Assembly: GCA_039519185.1 (NCBI GenBank)
Contig: CM076851.1
Location: 30,649,825 to 30,713,824, forward strand
Reading direction: 5' to 3'
DNA: 64,000 bases
DNA from: Astragalus membranaceus
Lineage: Eukaryota > Streptophyta > Magnoliopsida > Fabales > Fabaceae
Shown here piece by piece: positions 10,665-22,272 of the stretch. The position numbers were made by a program, and so were the translations under genes. The notes under the pieces were generated by a model. That model was not told the DNA's origin and ran no database searches. It saw nothing but the letters and a program-made list of their open reading frames with translations. The first letter of the stretch is position 1. Each line of letters opens with the position of its first letter.

Positions 10665-10885
10665 CTGAATTTTAACGAGGAATATGAATTGGCCGAAACA
10701 TATTCCAAGGCAAAATGAAGATAAAGAATTCAGAAATTATACCGATTTTGTCCACTTGGGTAAACCCGAATTTTCCTCTTTTTCTTTTTCTATATTTTTT
10801 GAAAAGATGGGATTGAGAACAAACGGGGAACGGTTAACACTTGGCGCATTAACCGAGAGAGAAAATGAAGGACCATTCGGGAGCT

Positions 10886-10991
10886 GAAGGAGCACTAAGG
10901 CTCTGAAGGACCACTCAGGGTCTGAAGGAGCTCTAAGGCTCTGAAGGACCGCTCAGGGTCTGAAGGAGCACTAAGGCTCTGAAGGTCTAAT
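10886..10991. repeat. 38-bp tandem repeat, element B 3' region
   Basis: About 2.8 units beginning GAAGGAGCAC and ending CAGGGTCT. The same unit occurs three times in element A at 19903-20016. Confidence 0.85.
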
Positions 10992-11364
10992 TCGCAGCTG
11001 ATGCTTGGCGCATTGATTGGAGTTAAACTGAAGGACCGACGAGGTCTGAAGGGCATGCCTAAGCCTGATGGACCAATGGGTCTGATGGAACGCAAACTAG
11101 CAACGGTACTAGTAAAACGGTCTGCTTGGGGGGTGGCCTTTTCCGAGCGGCCAGGATGGGTCAAGATCAGATCCGGAACTGATATGTTGACCATGAAGGA
11201 CGTCCGCTGTGTCTTAGGCTGACACAACTAGTCTGAAGGACCACTCGGGGTCTGAAGGACTTACCCGCAGCTCGAATACGAGGTGAAGTCTGTTTTTGAA
11301 GGGACACTCGGGTCCTGAAGGGATTCACGAATCCTGTTGATTGATTGATTGAAATGTTCAACTA

Positions 11365-11651
11365 AAGCAGACAGAAAAGTAAAATGGGCACTTGGCGTGC
11401 AAACAGAAAAGTAAATGGGCACTTGGCGTGCAAACAGGAGGGTAAATGGGCACTTGGCGTGCAAACAGAAAAGTAAATGGGCACTTGGCGTGCAAACAGA
11501 AAGGTAAAATGGGCACTTGGCGTGCAGACAGAAAAGTAAATGGGCACTTGGTGTGCAAACAGAAAAGTAAATGGGCACTTGGCGTGCAAACAGAAAGGTA
11601 AAATGGGCACTTGGCGTGCAGACAGAAAAGTAAAATGGGCACTTGGCGTGC
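11365..11651. repeat. 31/32-bp minisatellite, nine units, element B only
   Basis: Nine units containing AAATGGGCACTTGGCGTGC, of 31 or 32 bp. It lies in the untranslated region between pol and the 3' LTR, where Tat/Ogre elements are known to carry variable tandem repeats. Element A lacks it at the matching position (about 20317). Confidence 0.92.
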
Positions 11652-11680
11652 AAAAAGCGGTAAAGAAAGCAGTAAAGAAG

Positions 11681-12006
11681 GAGCACTGAGGACTCAGGAT
11701 GAGCGCGGAGGGCTCCGGATGTGCACAGAGGGTTCAGGAGGAGCACAGAGGGCTCAGGATGAGCACAGAGGGCTCAGGGGGGGAGCACAGAGGGCTCAGG
11801 ATGAGCGCAGAGGGCTCAGGAGGGAGCACAGAGGGCTCAGGATGGGGAGCGCAGAGGGCTCAGGATGAGCGCAGAGGGCTCAGGGGGAGCACAGAGGGCT
11901 CAAGAGGAGCACAGAGGGCTCAGGATGAGCGCAGAGGGCTCAGGGGGGAGCACAGAGGGCTCAGGATGAGCACAAAGGGCTCAGGGGGAGCACGGAGGGC
12001 CCAGGA
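11681..12006. repeat. 20-22-bp minisatellite, about sixteen units, element B only
   Basis: Units resemble GAGCACAGAGGGCTCAGGAT with length changes in the G run. It directly follows the 31/32-bp array and is likewise absent from element A. Copies of a GATTGATT...GAAATG flank sit on both sides of the two arrays, at about 11335-11356 and 12016-12032. Confidence 0.9.
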
Positions 12007-12390
12007 ATTCTGCTGATTGGTTGATTTGAAATGACCGATGCTGCTGCACTGGATTGAGGTACCTGCATACGTCAGTTGATGGCAAGGAATAGTGCATGGA
12101 GTATGGGTGCATGTTATGCAAGGGCATGTTATGCATGTGCATGCAATGCTATGATTTTGGTGTAATGATGAATGTGGAAGATGCGGTTATGCAAATGTAA
12201 TGCAGATGTATGCTACGTGGATGCATGTGACGCTGATGCATGCAATGCTGGACGCTTTTGATATTCTCTTTTGGCTTTCCTTGATGGTTGCTTTTTTTAT
12301 TTATGAAGTGCGGGTATGCAAATGCAATGCTTGAGAGTTGTGAAATGCCTTGGTTTATTTGATGGAACGCTAAATTACGGACTTGACATT

Positions 12391-12609
12391 AGTTTGATTT
12401 AAGGACCACAACGAGTCTGGTTTATGGGCCGACAAGCCTGGTTTATGGAGCAATATGTGTCTGCATATTGGTCTGATTTATGGACCCTAAAGGTCTGGTT
12501 TAAGGACACAAATGTCTGGTTTATGGATCACAATGATCTGGTTTAAGGACACAAAGGTCTGGTTTATGGATCACAATGATCTGGTTTAAGGACACAAAGG
12601 TCTGGTTTG
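12391..12609. repeat. GGTCTGGTTTA tandem repeat, element B 3' region
   Basis: Alternating short units (GGTCTGGTTTAAGGACACAA and GGTTTATGGATCACAATGAT) form a roughly 50-bp higher-order repeat. A shorter version is present in element A at about 20585-20697. Confidence 0.8.
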
Positions 12610-12779
12610 ACCGCATGGAATGCCAGTGTATGCAATGGAAGGCTTCGTTTTGTTTTTTTTTCTATGAGATGCATGATGCAAATGCCATGACTGCTATTTT
12701 CTTTTTCTTTCTCTTATGATGAATGCAAATGCCTGAATTTCTCCTTTTCTTTACTTTATTATCATTATTTTCATGTCTG
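12610..12779. other. Element B 3' region, no gene seen
   Basis: ATG/TGCAAATG-rich sequence; with 12032-12390 it matches parts of element A 20317-21060. No coding potential recognised. Confidence 0.6.
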
Positions 12780-13179
12780 AATTGACTGGATTCCCGAGAT
12801 CTTCGCCGTCTATATTTATGAGTATCGGCGCTCCTCTGGAAAAAGCTTTCTTGACTTCATATGGACCGTCATAAGTGGGTATCAACTTCCCACGGAGTCA
12901 GTCTGGATAGGTAGGATCTTTTTGAGTACAAGGTTTCCTTCGCCGAATTCTCGAAGACGGACTTTCCTGCCGAAAGCTGCCTTCATCTTTTGTTGGTACA
13001 ACTGGCCATGGCACAGGGCAGCAATTCTTTTCCCTTTAATGAGATTCAGTTGATCTAGACGAGTTTGGATCCATTTTGCTTCTTCTAACCTGGCCTCCAT
13101 GACTACTCGTAGAGAGGGTATTTCAACCTTGATGAGAAGAACTGCTTCTGACCCATACACTAGAGAAGAAAGGGGGTTG
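12780..13179 (-). pseudogene. Ogre-like integrase C-terminal remnant (element B)
   Basis: On the minus strand the reading starts with NPLSSLVYGSEAVL and continues through IPSLRVVMEARLEEAKW, QLYQQKMKAAFGRKVR and FGEGNLVLKKILP, the tail that follows the catalytic core of Tat/Ogre integrases. Just after ILPIQTDSVG the frame breaks at a stop codon (12882-12884). Shifting frame restores YDGPYEVKKAFSRGAPIL, the expected continuation. Element A has the same remnant with the same break (21872-22272), so the lesion predates the split of the two. The catalytic D,D35E domain is gone. Confidence 0.82.
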
Positions 13180-14581
13180 CACCTGTATGATTTCAATGAA
13201 TGTGAGTGCGACAAGGGATGAGATAGGTGTAGGATCAATTTCCCCAATTGTAGGAGGGGTGAAGAGCGACAGGATTGCCCCACTTGGCATATTGTAAACA
13301 AATGAATTTACTTGTCCTTGAGCTAAAACTTTGAGAAAACAACAGCAATCAATCATTGATCGGAATGGACCTTTCGGGATTGTGGTGTTTTGTGGAGGAG
13401 AGATGAGTAGGCTTAATGAGGTATTTGGGGCTAATGGCAGGATGGTTTTTATTCGGTGTTGGCTGTTGATCGATGATTTATGATGGTTAACTGGCTTGAT
13501 GAGGTATTAGGAGGTTTTATTCCTGGCTAAGGGTCTATGGAGGGCGGGCTATCGAGGTCAAAGGAGAGTGTTTGCGGTTTATGAGAGGAGGGGTGCATGG
13601 AAATGAGAAAGTGTTTGAAGGTTTATTGAGACGAGGATCTCTTGGGTTTTGTGGTAACATGTATCAACTCACTACTTACATCTTTTTTTGTATTTTTCTT
13701 TTGGTTTTGGGATTTTCCTTTTGAATGATTTTTCCTTCTTTGACTTCTTCTTTTTCTTGAGCTTGGGTGAACTGATAAAGAACGATGCACCGTTTTTTTT
13801 CCAAGGTGGTCCTTGTCTAAGGTGACTTTTGGATTTTTGGCTTTTTCTTGGCTTAAGATGGGTCGGAAAGGATTATGTTTTTCTCTTTGGGATTTTCTTG
13901 GCTTACGGTAGGTAGGAGGGATTTTGTTTTTCTCTTTGGGATTTTCTTGGCTTAAGGTGGTTAGGAGAGGATTTTGTTTTTGGATATGGAATGGTAGTCC
14001 GACTTCATTTCAAATCATGATTGCTTATTTCCTCAAAAATTAACTCTGGGATAATAATTCACTTATTTTCATGCACTTGCCCTTCTTCTTTATTTCCTTT
14101 TTGCGCTCTAATTTTCTTTTATTGAAGTACCCATCTTGGCCTCTTTCTTGTTCTCAGCGGTCCCCAAGTTGATCACTTCAGTGGATTCCCCGTGATGCTG
14201 AATAACCCTTTTTCCTTGCTTCATTAACCTTCTGGAGGATTTTCCCGGTCTTTCTCAACGTCCCACTCTGCTTGATTGATAAGGTGATCAAAGTCAAAAT
14301 ATGGACTGTTGGCACTGTTATTTTGAGAGACAATTGCTGTGGATTTGCTTTTTGCCGAGGCGAAAAAGCAGAATGGAAGGTGAGACATGCAGGCAAAAAT
14401 AATAAAAAATAAAAAAAAAAAGAAATTGATTTTTATTGATTGGAAAAAACAACGTTTTTATTGATGATGATAATTTAGAAAATAAAAACATGTGTGCCCC
14501 TAACAACTGGTCCTGTGGCCTTGGGCAGAGCCACAGGGTTGCATTACAAATGACTACTTTAAATCAAAGGTCCCAGGAGGA
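13180..14581. other. Element B spacer between gag and integrase remnant
   Basis: No recognisable coding sequence. It should hold protease, reverse transcriptase, RNase H and integrase (about 3 kb or more) but is only 1.4 kb of T-rich, low-complexity sequence, for example repeated GGGATTTTCTTGGCTTA. Element A has a homologous stretch at 22273-23610. Confidence 0.7.
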
Positions 14582-15969
14582 TCAACAGTCTTTCAATTCT
14601 TTAATTCTTTCACCAGCACTGCAGCGACAAACCAGGTTTGCACCACCCTCATCCTTGATGACAGCAATTTGATCGTGTTGTTCCTCTTCCTCATCCCATC
14701 CTGTGGGCTGGATGTCTTCTATTCGGATTTGAGCACTCTCGGGAGCGTCATATCTGACCAAGTAGTCAAACTTTCCACTGGACTCCCCTAGGGTATCCCA
14801 ACATCTCTCTTTCATAGGCACCGCTATTACTTCCTCATTGATTTCTTTTTCATCTTCAATATCATGGGTCCCTATCTGAACCACGCACCGATCTATCAGG
14901 TCTTGCAGAACTGACTTGAAAACTTCACAGGCACCCACACATAAAGGATCGGCGCATACACAGCCCTTCTTAATAACACCACGACGACACAATTCAGCAT
15001 GTATATTTTCCAGAGGAGTCTGGATACACTTGACATCTTTTATCATTGTCTGTCCCACAAAATCCTCTACTGCATTAGCGGATGGTGTCCCATGTCCCGG
15101 TAGGGGGTTTGTAGTTGTACTGGGACTGTTCGGCTTGAAAGAGATCCAGTTGGCGTCAATCAAATCCTGGACTACATATTTGAAAGCCTTGTAGTCCTCC
15201 ACCGTGTGGCCGACTCCTCCACTATGAAAGCTACAAGTAGCATCAGCATTGTACCCCCTAGGAAAGGGAGGTTGTATAGGCTTCATGGGGCGAGTATTGA
15301 CCAAATTCTTTGAGACAAGATGATTGAACAATTCAGTATAGGTCATTGGGATCGGATCAAAATTAGCACGCCTCTTCTCTTGATAGTTCTGGGCTCTGTA
15401 GCCCGAATTAGTTTGCTGCGGAGAGTTGAAAGATAATGGCACCGCCTGCTGTGGAGAGCTGAAAGATGGGCCTCCCCCTGCGGAAATAACATTGGTTTCC
15501 CCTTCTTTCTTCTTGGGGAAGTTGGGAAAGGGTTTCTTTTGTCCACTAGAATTGCCAAAACCTCCAGCAATCTTTCCGCTACGCAATCCGTGCTCTAATC
15601 GTTCCCCAATGACAACCATATCTGAGAAATTGGACGAAACGCTCCCCACCAACCTATCATAATACAGCCCTGGAAGGGTCTCCATAAACATGTACACCAT
15701 CTCTTTTTCAGTCAATGGCGGCTTCACCTGAGCAGCTATGCTCCTCCATTTTTGAGCGTATTCTTTGAATGACTCTCTATCTCCTTTGCTCATGTGCTGC
15801 AATTGAGACCGGTCTGGAGCAAGGTCCATGTTATACTGGTATTGTTTTAGAAAGGCTTCAGAGAGATCCTTCCAACTGTGAACTTCGGAGGATTGCAGCT
15901 GCATATACCAATCTAATGATGCCCCAGTCAGACTGTTCTGGAAATAATGAATGAGGACCTTGTCGTCAT
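14582..15969 (-). pseudogene. Element B gag, C-terminal part (after insertion of A)
   Basis: This downstream portion of a Ty3/gypsy capsid (gag) protein is open for over 440 residues. It continues the core of the gag domain (HSWKDLSEAFLKQYQ, FKEYAQKWRSIAAQVKPPLTEKEMVYMFMETLP split over residues about 10-75). Later come a proline-rich stretch and FDPIPMTYTELFNHL typical of Ogre gag. Next is a knuckle-like ATCSFHSGGVGHTVEDYKAF, whose last expected Cys is Tyr here (element A has EECRAF). It ends with an acidic tail (GWDEEEEQ). The upstream part lies 14.4 kb away at 30328-31170; the GTCAT duplication (15965-15969 and 30328-30332) marks the break. Apart from the insertion the reading frame is intact. 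Confidence 0.85.
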
Positions 15970-16346
15970 TGTTGCGCCCCGAAAAATCCCGGTTAAGGAT
16001 TCCTCAGTTTGACAACGTGAAAAATTTTGAAGCCGCCACCAATATTTATTTTTAAAGACTAAAACATTGGAAAAAGTCTTTTGAAAAAAGGCGGATGGTC
16101 TTTCGAAAACACAGAGATGTAGGTTCGGGGGTCGGTTAGGTACGGGGAAGGTATTAGCACCCCGCACCTCCTTTCTACCGAAAGGGAACCATTAACTTTG
16201 ATGTGTGGCTTAGAAAAAGTTGACTTGAAATGATTTTTGTTCTACTTCCTTTCTTTTTATTTCATTTGAGAAACAGTTTTATTGAGAAGAAAAATATTTT
16301 TGGTATCTTTGAAAAGCGGAACAAAACAAAGATTTTTAAAAGGGGT

Positions 16347-16643
16347 GCTTGACGGGTTACGACCCGCTCCTACGTACCCTCTCTGGAAGAGGGATCAAAG
16401 CTACGTAGTTCTAGGGAATAAAACAAAGTTTTTTTGAAAGTGTGCTTGACGGGTTACGACCCGCTCCTACGTACCCTCTCTGGAAGAGGGATCAAAGCTA
16501 CGTAGTTCTCGCTTTTGGTTTTGAAAACGGCTTAAGGGTTTTTCGCAATTGGGTGACAAAATGAAGATTTTTTAAAAGTGTGCTTGACGGGTTACGACCC
16601 GCTCCTACGTACCCTCTCTGGAAGAGGGATCAAAGCTACGTAG
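16347..16643 (-). repeat. Three copies of the TACGTA hairpin module (type I)
   Basis: Copies at 16347-16408, 16443-16505 and 16582-16643, each running GCTTGACGGGTTACGACCCG, CTCCTACGTA, CCCTCTCTGGAAGAGGG, ATCAAAGCTACGTAG. Three stems can form: CGGGT with ACCCG, CTACGTA with TACGTAG, and CCCTCT with AGAGGG nested in the second. Copies in the 5' LTR are at 27015-27076, 27111-27173 and 27250-27311. Confidence 0.8.
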
Positions 16644-16705
16644 TTCTCGGCTTTCGGTTTTGAAAATGTTTTTTGAGTTTTTAGAAATGAGACTCAAGTG
16701 TTCAC

Positions 16706-17016
16706 GAATGCCAAACAAGCAACGGCTTCGAGTGGCGTTCATTACTAACTCGAAAGAAAAGAGTCGAAACCGGTAATCAAACAAGCAAAGGCTTCAAGTG
16801 ATTACAAGTAACAACGTTTTATTATCTTTTTTGAAATCCTTTTTGAAAAAGGTGAGCATTGGTGATAACTACGTTGTTTTGGAAATTGGAATTTATTTAT
16901 TTTTTAGTTAAGGTGTGGGAGCTTTCATGATAGCCAAACAAGCAAAGGCTTCGAGTGACTACCGCTAATAACTCCTCATTAGCGATCAAACAAGCAAAGG
17001 CTTCGAGTGATGGCTA
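16706..17016 (-). repeat. Four nested hairpins (type II) in element A LTR
   Basis: Hairpins at 16706-16740, 16773-16805 (outer GTAATCA with TGATTAC), 16929-16963 and 16980-17016. All have inner AAGC with GCTT and the repeated text CAAACAAGCAAAGGCTTC, a different inner-stem sequence from that in B and in the 2720-7466 fragment. Outer stems differ from copy to copy; 16980-17016 carries one G-G mismatch. Confidence 0.7.
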
Positions 17017-18558
17017 ATGATTTATTTAAGAAAATGCCCTAGGTTTTTTATTAGAAAACATTTGACTTGGGTTTGAAGACTAGTTTTGGAAAAGAATTTG
17101 ATTTGGAAAAAAGTTTTGAAAGATAAGTAGAACATTTCCATCAACATATCACTTTCTAACCAAAATGCAATTCCCTTAATCACGCTTCATACAAGCATTA
17201 CAAATCAAAGAGATACATCTATACATAAAAGTGGCCCTTGGCCGAATGCTCCTCATGCAAAAATCAACATCAATTTCATGCTAAAGTTCACAAGTTAGCA
17301 CACAAACACATCACAAGATGCAACCCTATTCCAATCACATGAGACTACAAGACAAACCTCAAGCAAGACATACATTTATTCAAAGCAAAATTGAATCATA
17401 TAGAGTAATCCTTTCACTTAGATTAAAGTGCCATGGGCACAAGTGAAAATCAACTTACCCCATCATCAATATCTAGCAATGAGCAAAATAGAACACATAA
17501 ACCAAGAAAATAAAGTTGAATCCTTTCTAGCCATCTTTACCACTTAAATTAAAGTGCACTAGGCACTAGTGGCGATTCACATAGCTAAATCATCAACTTA
17601 ACAATTACTTGCAAACAAGAACCTATCAAAACAAACTTGAAGCAATATTTTTAAACACAAATACAAGCAAAATAAACAAGGAAACAACAAAAACCCTAAA
17701 TGTCTCATGATTTGCGAAACCTCTACATAACCAAACAACAATTTTATTCTCAACCTAAAAATTAATTGTCAACAAAGATTCCATCAACAACTTGAGACAA
17801 TCACAAGCCAAATAACCAAAAGGTAACAAAACCCTATTTATTTTAGAAACTTGCGAAACATACATATGAATGGAAAATTATTTTTGCAAGTTTTAACATG
17901 ATTCCAAGCATAATAACACAACAATCAAACATCAATGGCTAGATCAAGTATTATTAGGCAAGGATGAACAAGAAAATTATATTACACATACATTCCACAT
18001 AACTTGCGAACCAAAATAGCCATAGATTCACAATATTATTTCACCAAATGCAAAAACATCACAAGAACAACACATAATCAACACATAGTCACAAGAACAA
18101 TTTATTTGGTGGGTGAGATGCCAACTCTCACCCACAACAGCCCCTAATCTACATTTAAATGATGTTATGAGATGCAAATATAAGTTGAAAAAGGATTTTG
18201 ATGCAAGAAAGTGGATGAAAATGCAATGGGTTTTAGGTTATACCTTAGTTCCAAGCTAAACAAGAGTAGAAATGGAAATCAAGAGTAACCAATCACCAAC
18301 AATCTTCAAAAATCACCAACAACAACCACGTGACCTTGAAGGATCAGCCCCTTTGATGATGTAAATGTGGAATCAAAGATGAAAGGAAGAGGATATATGA
18401 ATATGGAGTGAGTTTGAGGTGAGTTAGTGGATGGAAGTTGAAAAGAAAATGGAGGAGAAGGGGTGAGGGGGGCTACGGCCTTGGAGAGAAAAGAGGTGTG
18501 CTAGGGTTTTTGAATGGAGAGTGAGGCTAAGAGCTTGTGTGGGCTGATCATATGAAGG

Positions 18559-18566
18559 TATATATA
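18559..18566 (-). promoter_or_regulatory. TATA box of element A LTR
   Basis: TATATATA on the minus strand, in the context GCACTATATATACC. The equivalent in the 5' LTR is at 29227-29234. Confidence 0.55.
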
Positions 18567-19660
18567 GTGCTCACTTATCATTAAGGGCTTCTAGGTCATT
18601 TTGATTTCCATTGTTCTCTAGGATTGCATCTAAATTTTGAACCAAGGGTCAAGATCAAATGTCACATGGATTAGGGGCAATTAGAAAGCACAAAGTGAGG
18701 AGAGAGAGGGCTGAGGGGCGCAGCTTAAGGAGGTGAGTGAAGGATAAGTTCAATTACAAAATTGTATTTTTCCATGAAGCTTATTACAAGAGTGTCATTT
18801 TAATTCAAATGAAGGGTGAGGATTGCATTTAACACTTGAATGGAAGGCCATGATTTAAACACAATTTGCAACCAATAAAATAAATCAAAATTGAAGGAAA
18901 ATGGGCTGTATATGCGCAGCCAAGGAGAGAGTGTGAGTGGAATTGCAACTTGTACTATTGTACTGCACTTGACCTTTCAAAATTCAAAGGGATATTCCTT
19001 ATTCCTTTCAAGATGATTCTTCTAAATTCTTGCCATTTTGGGCCATGTCCCATGATTCAATGATTGGGCTCTGAATTTTATGATCTCACCAATCCCAAAA
19101 TCGATTTGTTGACCCCACTCCAAAGGAAATGACCATTTTACCCTTTTGTTCAAAAACCGAATTTCATGCCAAAAATATTCCAATGATGCACAAAAAAAAA
19201 TACACAACTCCACTCACTTGGACTCACATAAATTCCTCAAGAGATGCATAATGGTTTTTACCGAGAAATTATTTATTTTAGTGAAATGACCAAAATGCCC
19301 TTTTGGTCCCAAAAACCCTAATTTTGCTCCAAACTTCATTTCCACTCTAACAATGATCCTGAGACCCTTTGGATGACTCTAAAACTCTAGAAATGCATGC
19401 ATGATGAGAAAATAAGTCTTTTTTGGCGAAATTACCAAAATACCCTTTGATCCAGGAAAAACCCTAGAAACCCTAAAAATGCTCTAAAGTGCTCTAAAAT
19501 GCCATGCAATGCTTTTCTAACCCTAAAATGCATTCTGAAACTTCTAAGATGCAAGCATGATGCTCTTCCTATCCTCTAGGATGAATGCTAAGACTTGATT
19601 TATTTATTTTTATTGAAAATTAGGGTTTTGCCCTAAGCCGGACAAAATTGGGGTATGACA

Positions 19661-19675
19661 GCTGCCCCTCTTTAT
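19661..19675 (-). promoter_or_regulatory. Element A polypurine tract
   Basis: ATAAAGAGGGGCAGC on the minus strand, immediately before the 3' LTR. Identical to that of element B. Confidence 0.75.
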
Positions 19676-19902
19676 TTGGATTTTGACAAGAAATATGAAT
19701 TGCGCGGGACATATTTCAAGGCAAAATAGAAATAAAGAATTCAGAAATTATACCGATTTTGTCTGCTTAGGGAGACCCAAATTTTCCTCTTTTTCTTTTC
19801 CTATATATTTTTTTTGAATAGATGGGCTTGAGAACAAACGGGGAACGGTTAACACTTGGCGTATTAACCGAGAGAAAGTAAATGATGGACCACTCGGGAT
19901 CT

Positions 19903-20016
19903 GAAGGAGCACTAAGGCTCTGAAGGACCACTCAGGGTCTGAAGGAGCACTAAGGCTCTGAAGGACCACTCAGGGTCTGAAGGAGCACTAAGGCTTTGAA
20001 GGACCACTCAGGGTCT
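19903..20016. repeat. 38-bp tandem repeat, element A 3' region
   Basis: Three 38-bp units (19903, 19941, 19979) of the same GAAGGAGCAC repeat as in element B. Confidence 0.88.
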
Positions 20017-21871
20017 GGAAGGCTGCCTAGGCCTTAATTGAAGGACCATCGTGGTCTGAAGGAGCGCTACTAGCTATGGTACTAGTAAAACGGTCTGAGG
20101 GGGCCTTTCGAGCGGCCATGGGGGGTCAAGATCAGCTCCGGAACTGATATGTTGACCATGAAGGACGTCCACTGTGTCTTAGGCTGACACAACTAGTCTG
20201 AAGGACCACTGGGGGTCTGAAGGACTTACCCGCAGCTCGAATACGAGGTGAAGTCTGCTTTTGAAGGGACACTTGGGTCCTGAAGGGATTCACGAATCCT
20301 GTTGGTTGATTGATTGAAATGACCAATGCTGCCGCACTGGATTGAGGTACCTGCATACGTCAGCTGATGCAAGGAATGATGCAAGGAGTGTGGATGCATG
20401 TTATGCGAAGGCATGTTATGCAGATGCATGCTATGCATGAGTTTATTGAGATGGTGAATGTTCATGAAATGCCCTTTATTCTTTTACTTTGGTTTTCATC
20501 ATGTGATGAATGCACAAGATGCGGTCATGCAAATGTAATGCAGATGTATGCTATGTGGATGCATGTGACGCTGATGCCTACAATGCTGGATTTATGGGCC
20601 GACAAGCCTGGTTTATGGAGCAATATGTGTCTGCATATTGGTCTGATTTATGGACCCCAAAGGTCTGGTTTAAGGACACAAAGGTCTGGTTTGACCTAAT
20701 GGTTTGTGGAATTTCGGTGCAAGTGTATGCAAGGGAAGACTTCGCTTTTGTTTTTTCTATGAGATGCACGATGCAAATGCAATGCTTTGATGCAAGATTT
20801 TTTGTTGTTCTTTTCCTTTTATGAAATGCAAACATTAAGATGATGCAAATGAAATGTTTGAGTCCAACTGCTATGGTACATGTAGCAATAATATGAAATG
20901 GTTGATTGGGAAACATTAGGATTTTGGATGGCACGCGATGAATGCATGAAATGTGAATGCAAATGAGATATTTGGATGCAAATGTTATGATGGTTATTTT
21001 CTTTTTCTTTCTCCTATGATGAATGCAAATGCAAATGTCTGAATTTCTCTTTTCTTATTATTATTTCCTATGTCTGAGGAATGTATGATTTTTGCATGAT
21101 GAATGCAATGCATGATTGTGTTTGTTTATTGCCCTTTTTTTTTGCTTATTTTTTATTTTTGCTGGTTCAGCCAACCCGCGACACTCATGACACGAGACTG
21201 AGGAACCTGTTGGACTTGCGGGGCTCATGGGCCGAGTGCATGTTGGTCTTGACTTTGCTGGTTTGAAGCAATCGTGGATGTAGTTGCTCTTTCTTGCATG
21301 ATTGACTGATTTTGAGGATGTGCTTTCTCTCATGACTCTTAAGAACTTCGTAATCATTGTAATGCTCCATGATTTATGCACATGTTTTACAGTTCAGGAC
21401 CATCATCATCATAAAACGTTTATTTTGAGCAGAAAAAGCAGAAAATAAAAGAGTGAACAGATACGAGAAATTTGAACTTTATTAATGTGGAAACCGGTCG
21501 CACAAGAAGTTACGCCGATTGTTTATTACACTTGAAAGTTTAAACTGTAAAAGACACAAAAAAGAGAGAAACTGAATTCTGACTGTCCGTCTCTGTGGAA
21601 CAGTGCCAAACATCTATGTCCTTGACCTTGATCACTCCCTCATCCAAGCTTGTAGGAGAGTTGTATGCCTTTCTTTACTTTTCATGCCTAAGTTTTCAGA
21701 CCCTAATTTTTGCCTGGATCGCCCTTTGCGGGTTTTCAATCCACCGGGTCGCTCTGATTTTGCCTAGGCCGCCCTTTGTGGGTTTTCAACCTAGCGAGCT
21801 AATTCTTACTTGGCTTGTCTTTCTCTTTTTTTCTCTATTTCTTTCAGGCATAATACTTCTTCACTTGATCT
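20017..21871. other. Element A 3' untranslated region
   Basis: No coding sequence recognised. It holds ATGCAAATG-rich sequence, a short GGTCTGGTTTA repeat, and a GC-richer stretch (21160-21260, 21590-21810) without a counterpart in element B. Confidence 0.6.
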
Positions 21872-22272
21872 GAATTGACTGGATTCCTGAGATCTTCGCC
21901 GTCTATGTTTATGAGTATCGGCGCTCCTCTGGAAAAAGCTTTCTTGACTTCATATGGACCGTCATGAATGGGTATCAACTTCCCACAGAGTCAGTCTGGA
22001 TAGGTAGGATCTTTTTGAGTACAAGGTCTCCTTCGCCGAATTCTCGAAGACGGACTTTCCTGCCGAAAGCTGCCTTCATCTTTTGTTGGTACAACTGGCC
22101 ATGGCGCAGGGCAGCAATTCTTTTCTCTCTAATGAGATTCAGTTGATCTAGACGAGCTTGGATCCATTTTTCTTCTTCTAACCTGGCCTCCATGACTACT
22201 CGTAGAGAGGGTACTTCAACCTTGATGAGAAGAACTGCTTCTGACCCATACACTAGAGAAGAAAGGGGGTTG
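21872..22272 (-). pseudogene. Ogre-like integrase C-terminal remnant (element A)
   Basis: This is the same block as in element B: NPLSSLVYGSEAVL, IPSLRVVMEARLEEEKW, QLYQQKMKAAFGRKVR, FGEGDLVLKKILP, then QTDSVG and a frame break at the stop codon 21975-21977. The remaining KKAFSRGAPIL block is readable only in another frame. FGEGDLVL here against FGEGNLVL in B shows independent drift after they separated. Confidence 0.82.

Larger units (their letters stand above)
15970..19660 (-). mobile_element. Element A 3' LTR
   Basis: On the minus strand it runs from TGTCATACCCC (19660) to GGGGCGCAACA (15970). TATATATA at 18559-18566 is the likely promoter core. Downstream of it (lower coordinates) lie two CACTT/AAGTG hairpins (17540-17572, 17412-17448), four nested hairpins (16706-17016) and three TACGTA modules (16347-16643). 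It is about 1.3 kb longer than the B LTR and only partly alignable with it. Confidence 0.92.

Noticed and set aside
11261..11746. Cys-rich repetitive protein (CTPSAHLLF-type repeats) on the minus strand
   Set aside because: It is the 31/32-bp minisatellite read in several frames; the unit length is not a multiple of three.
11365..12006. CRISPR-like array
   Set aside because: Units are contiguous with no unique spacers, and this is a plant retroelement untranslated region.
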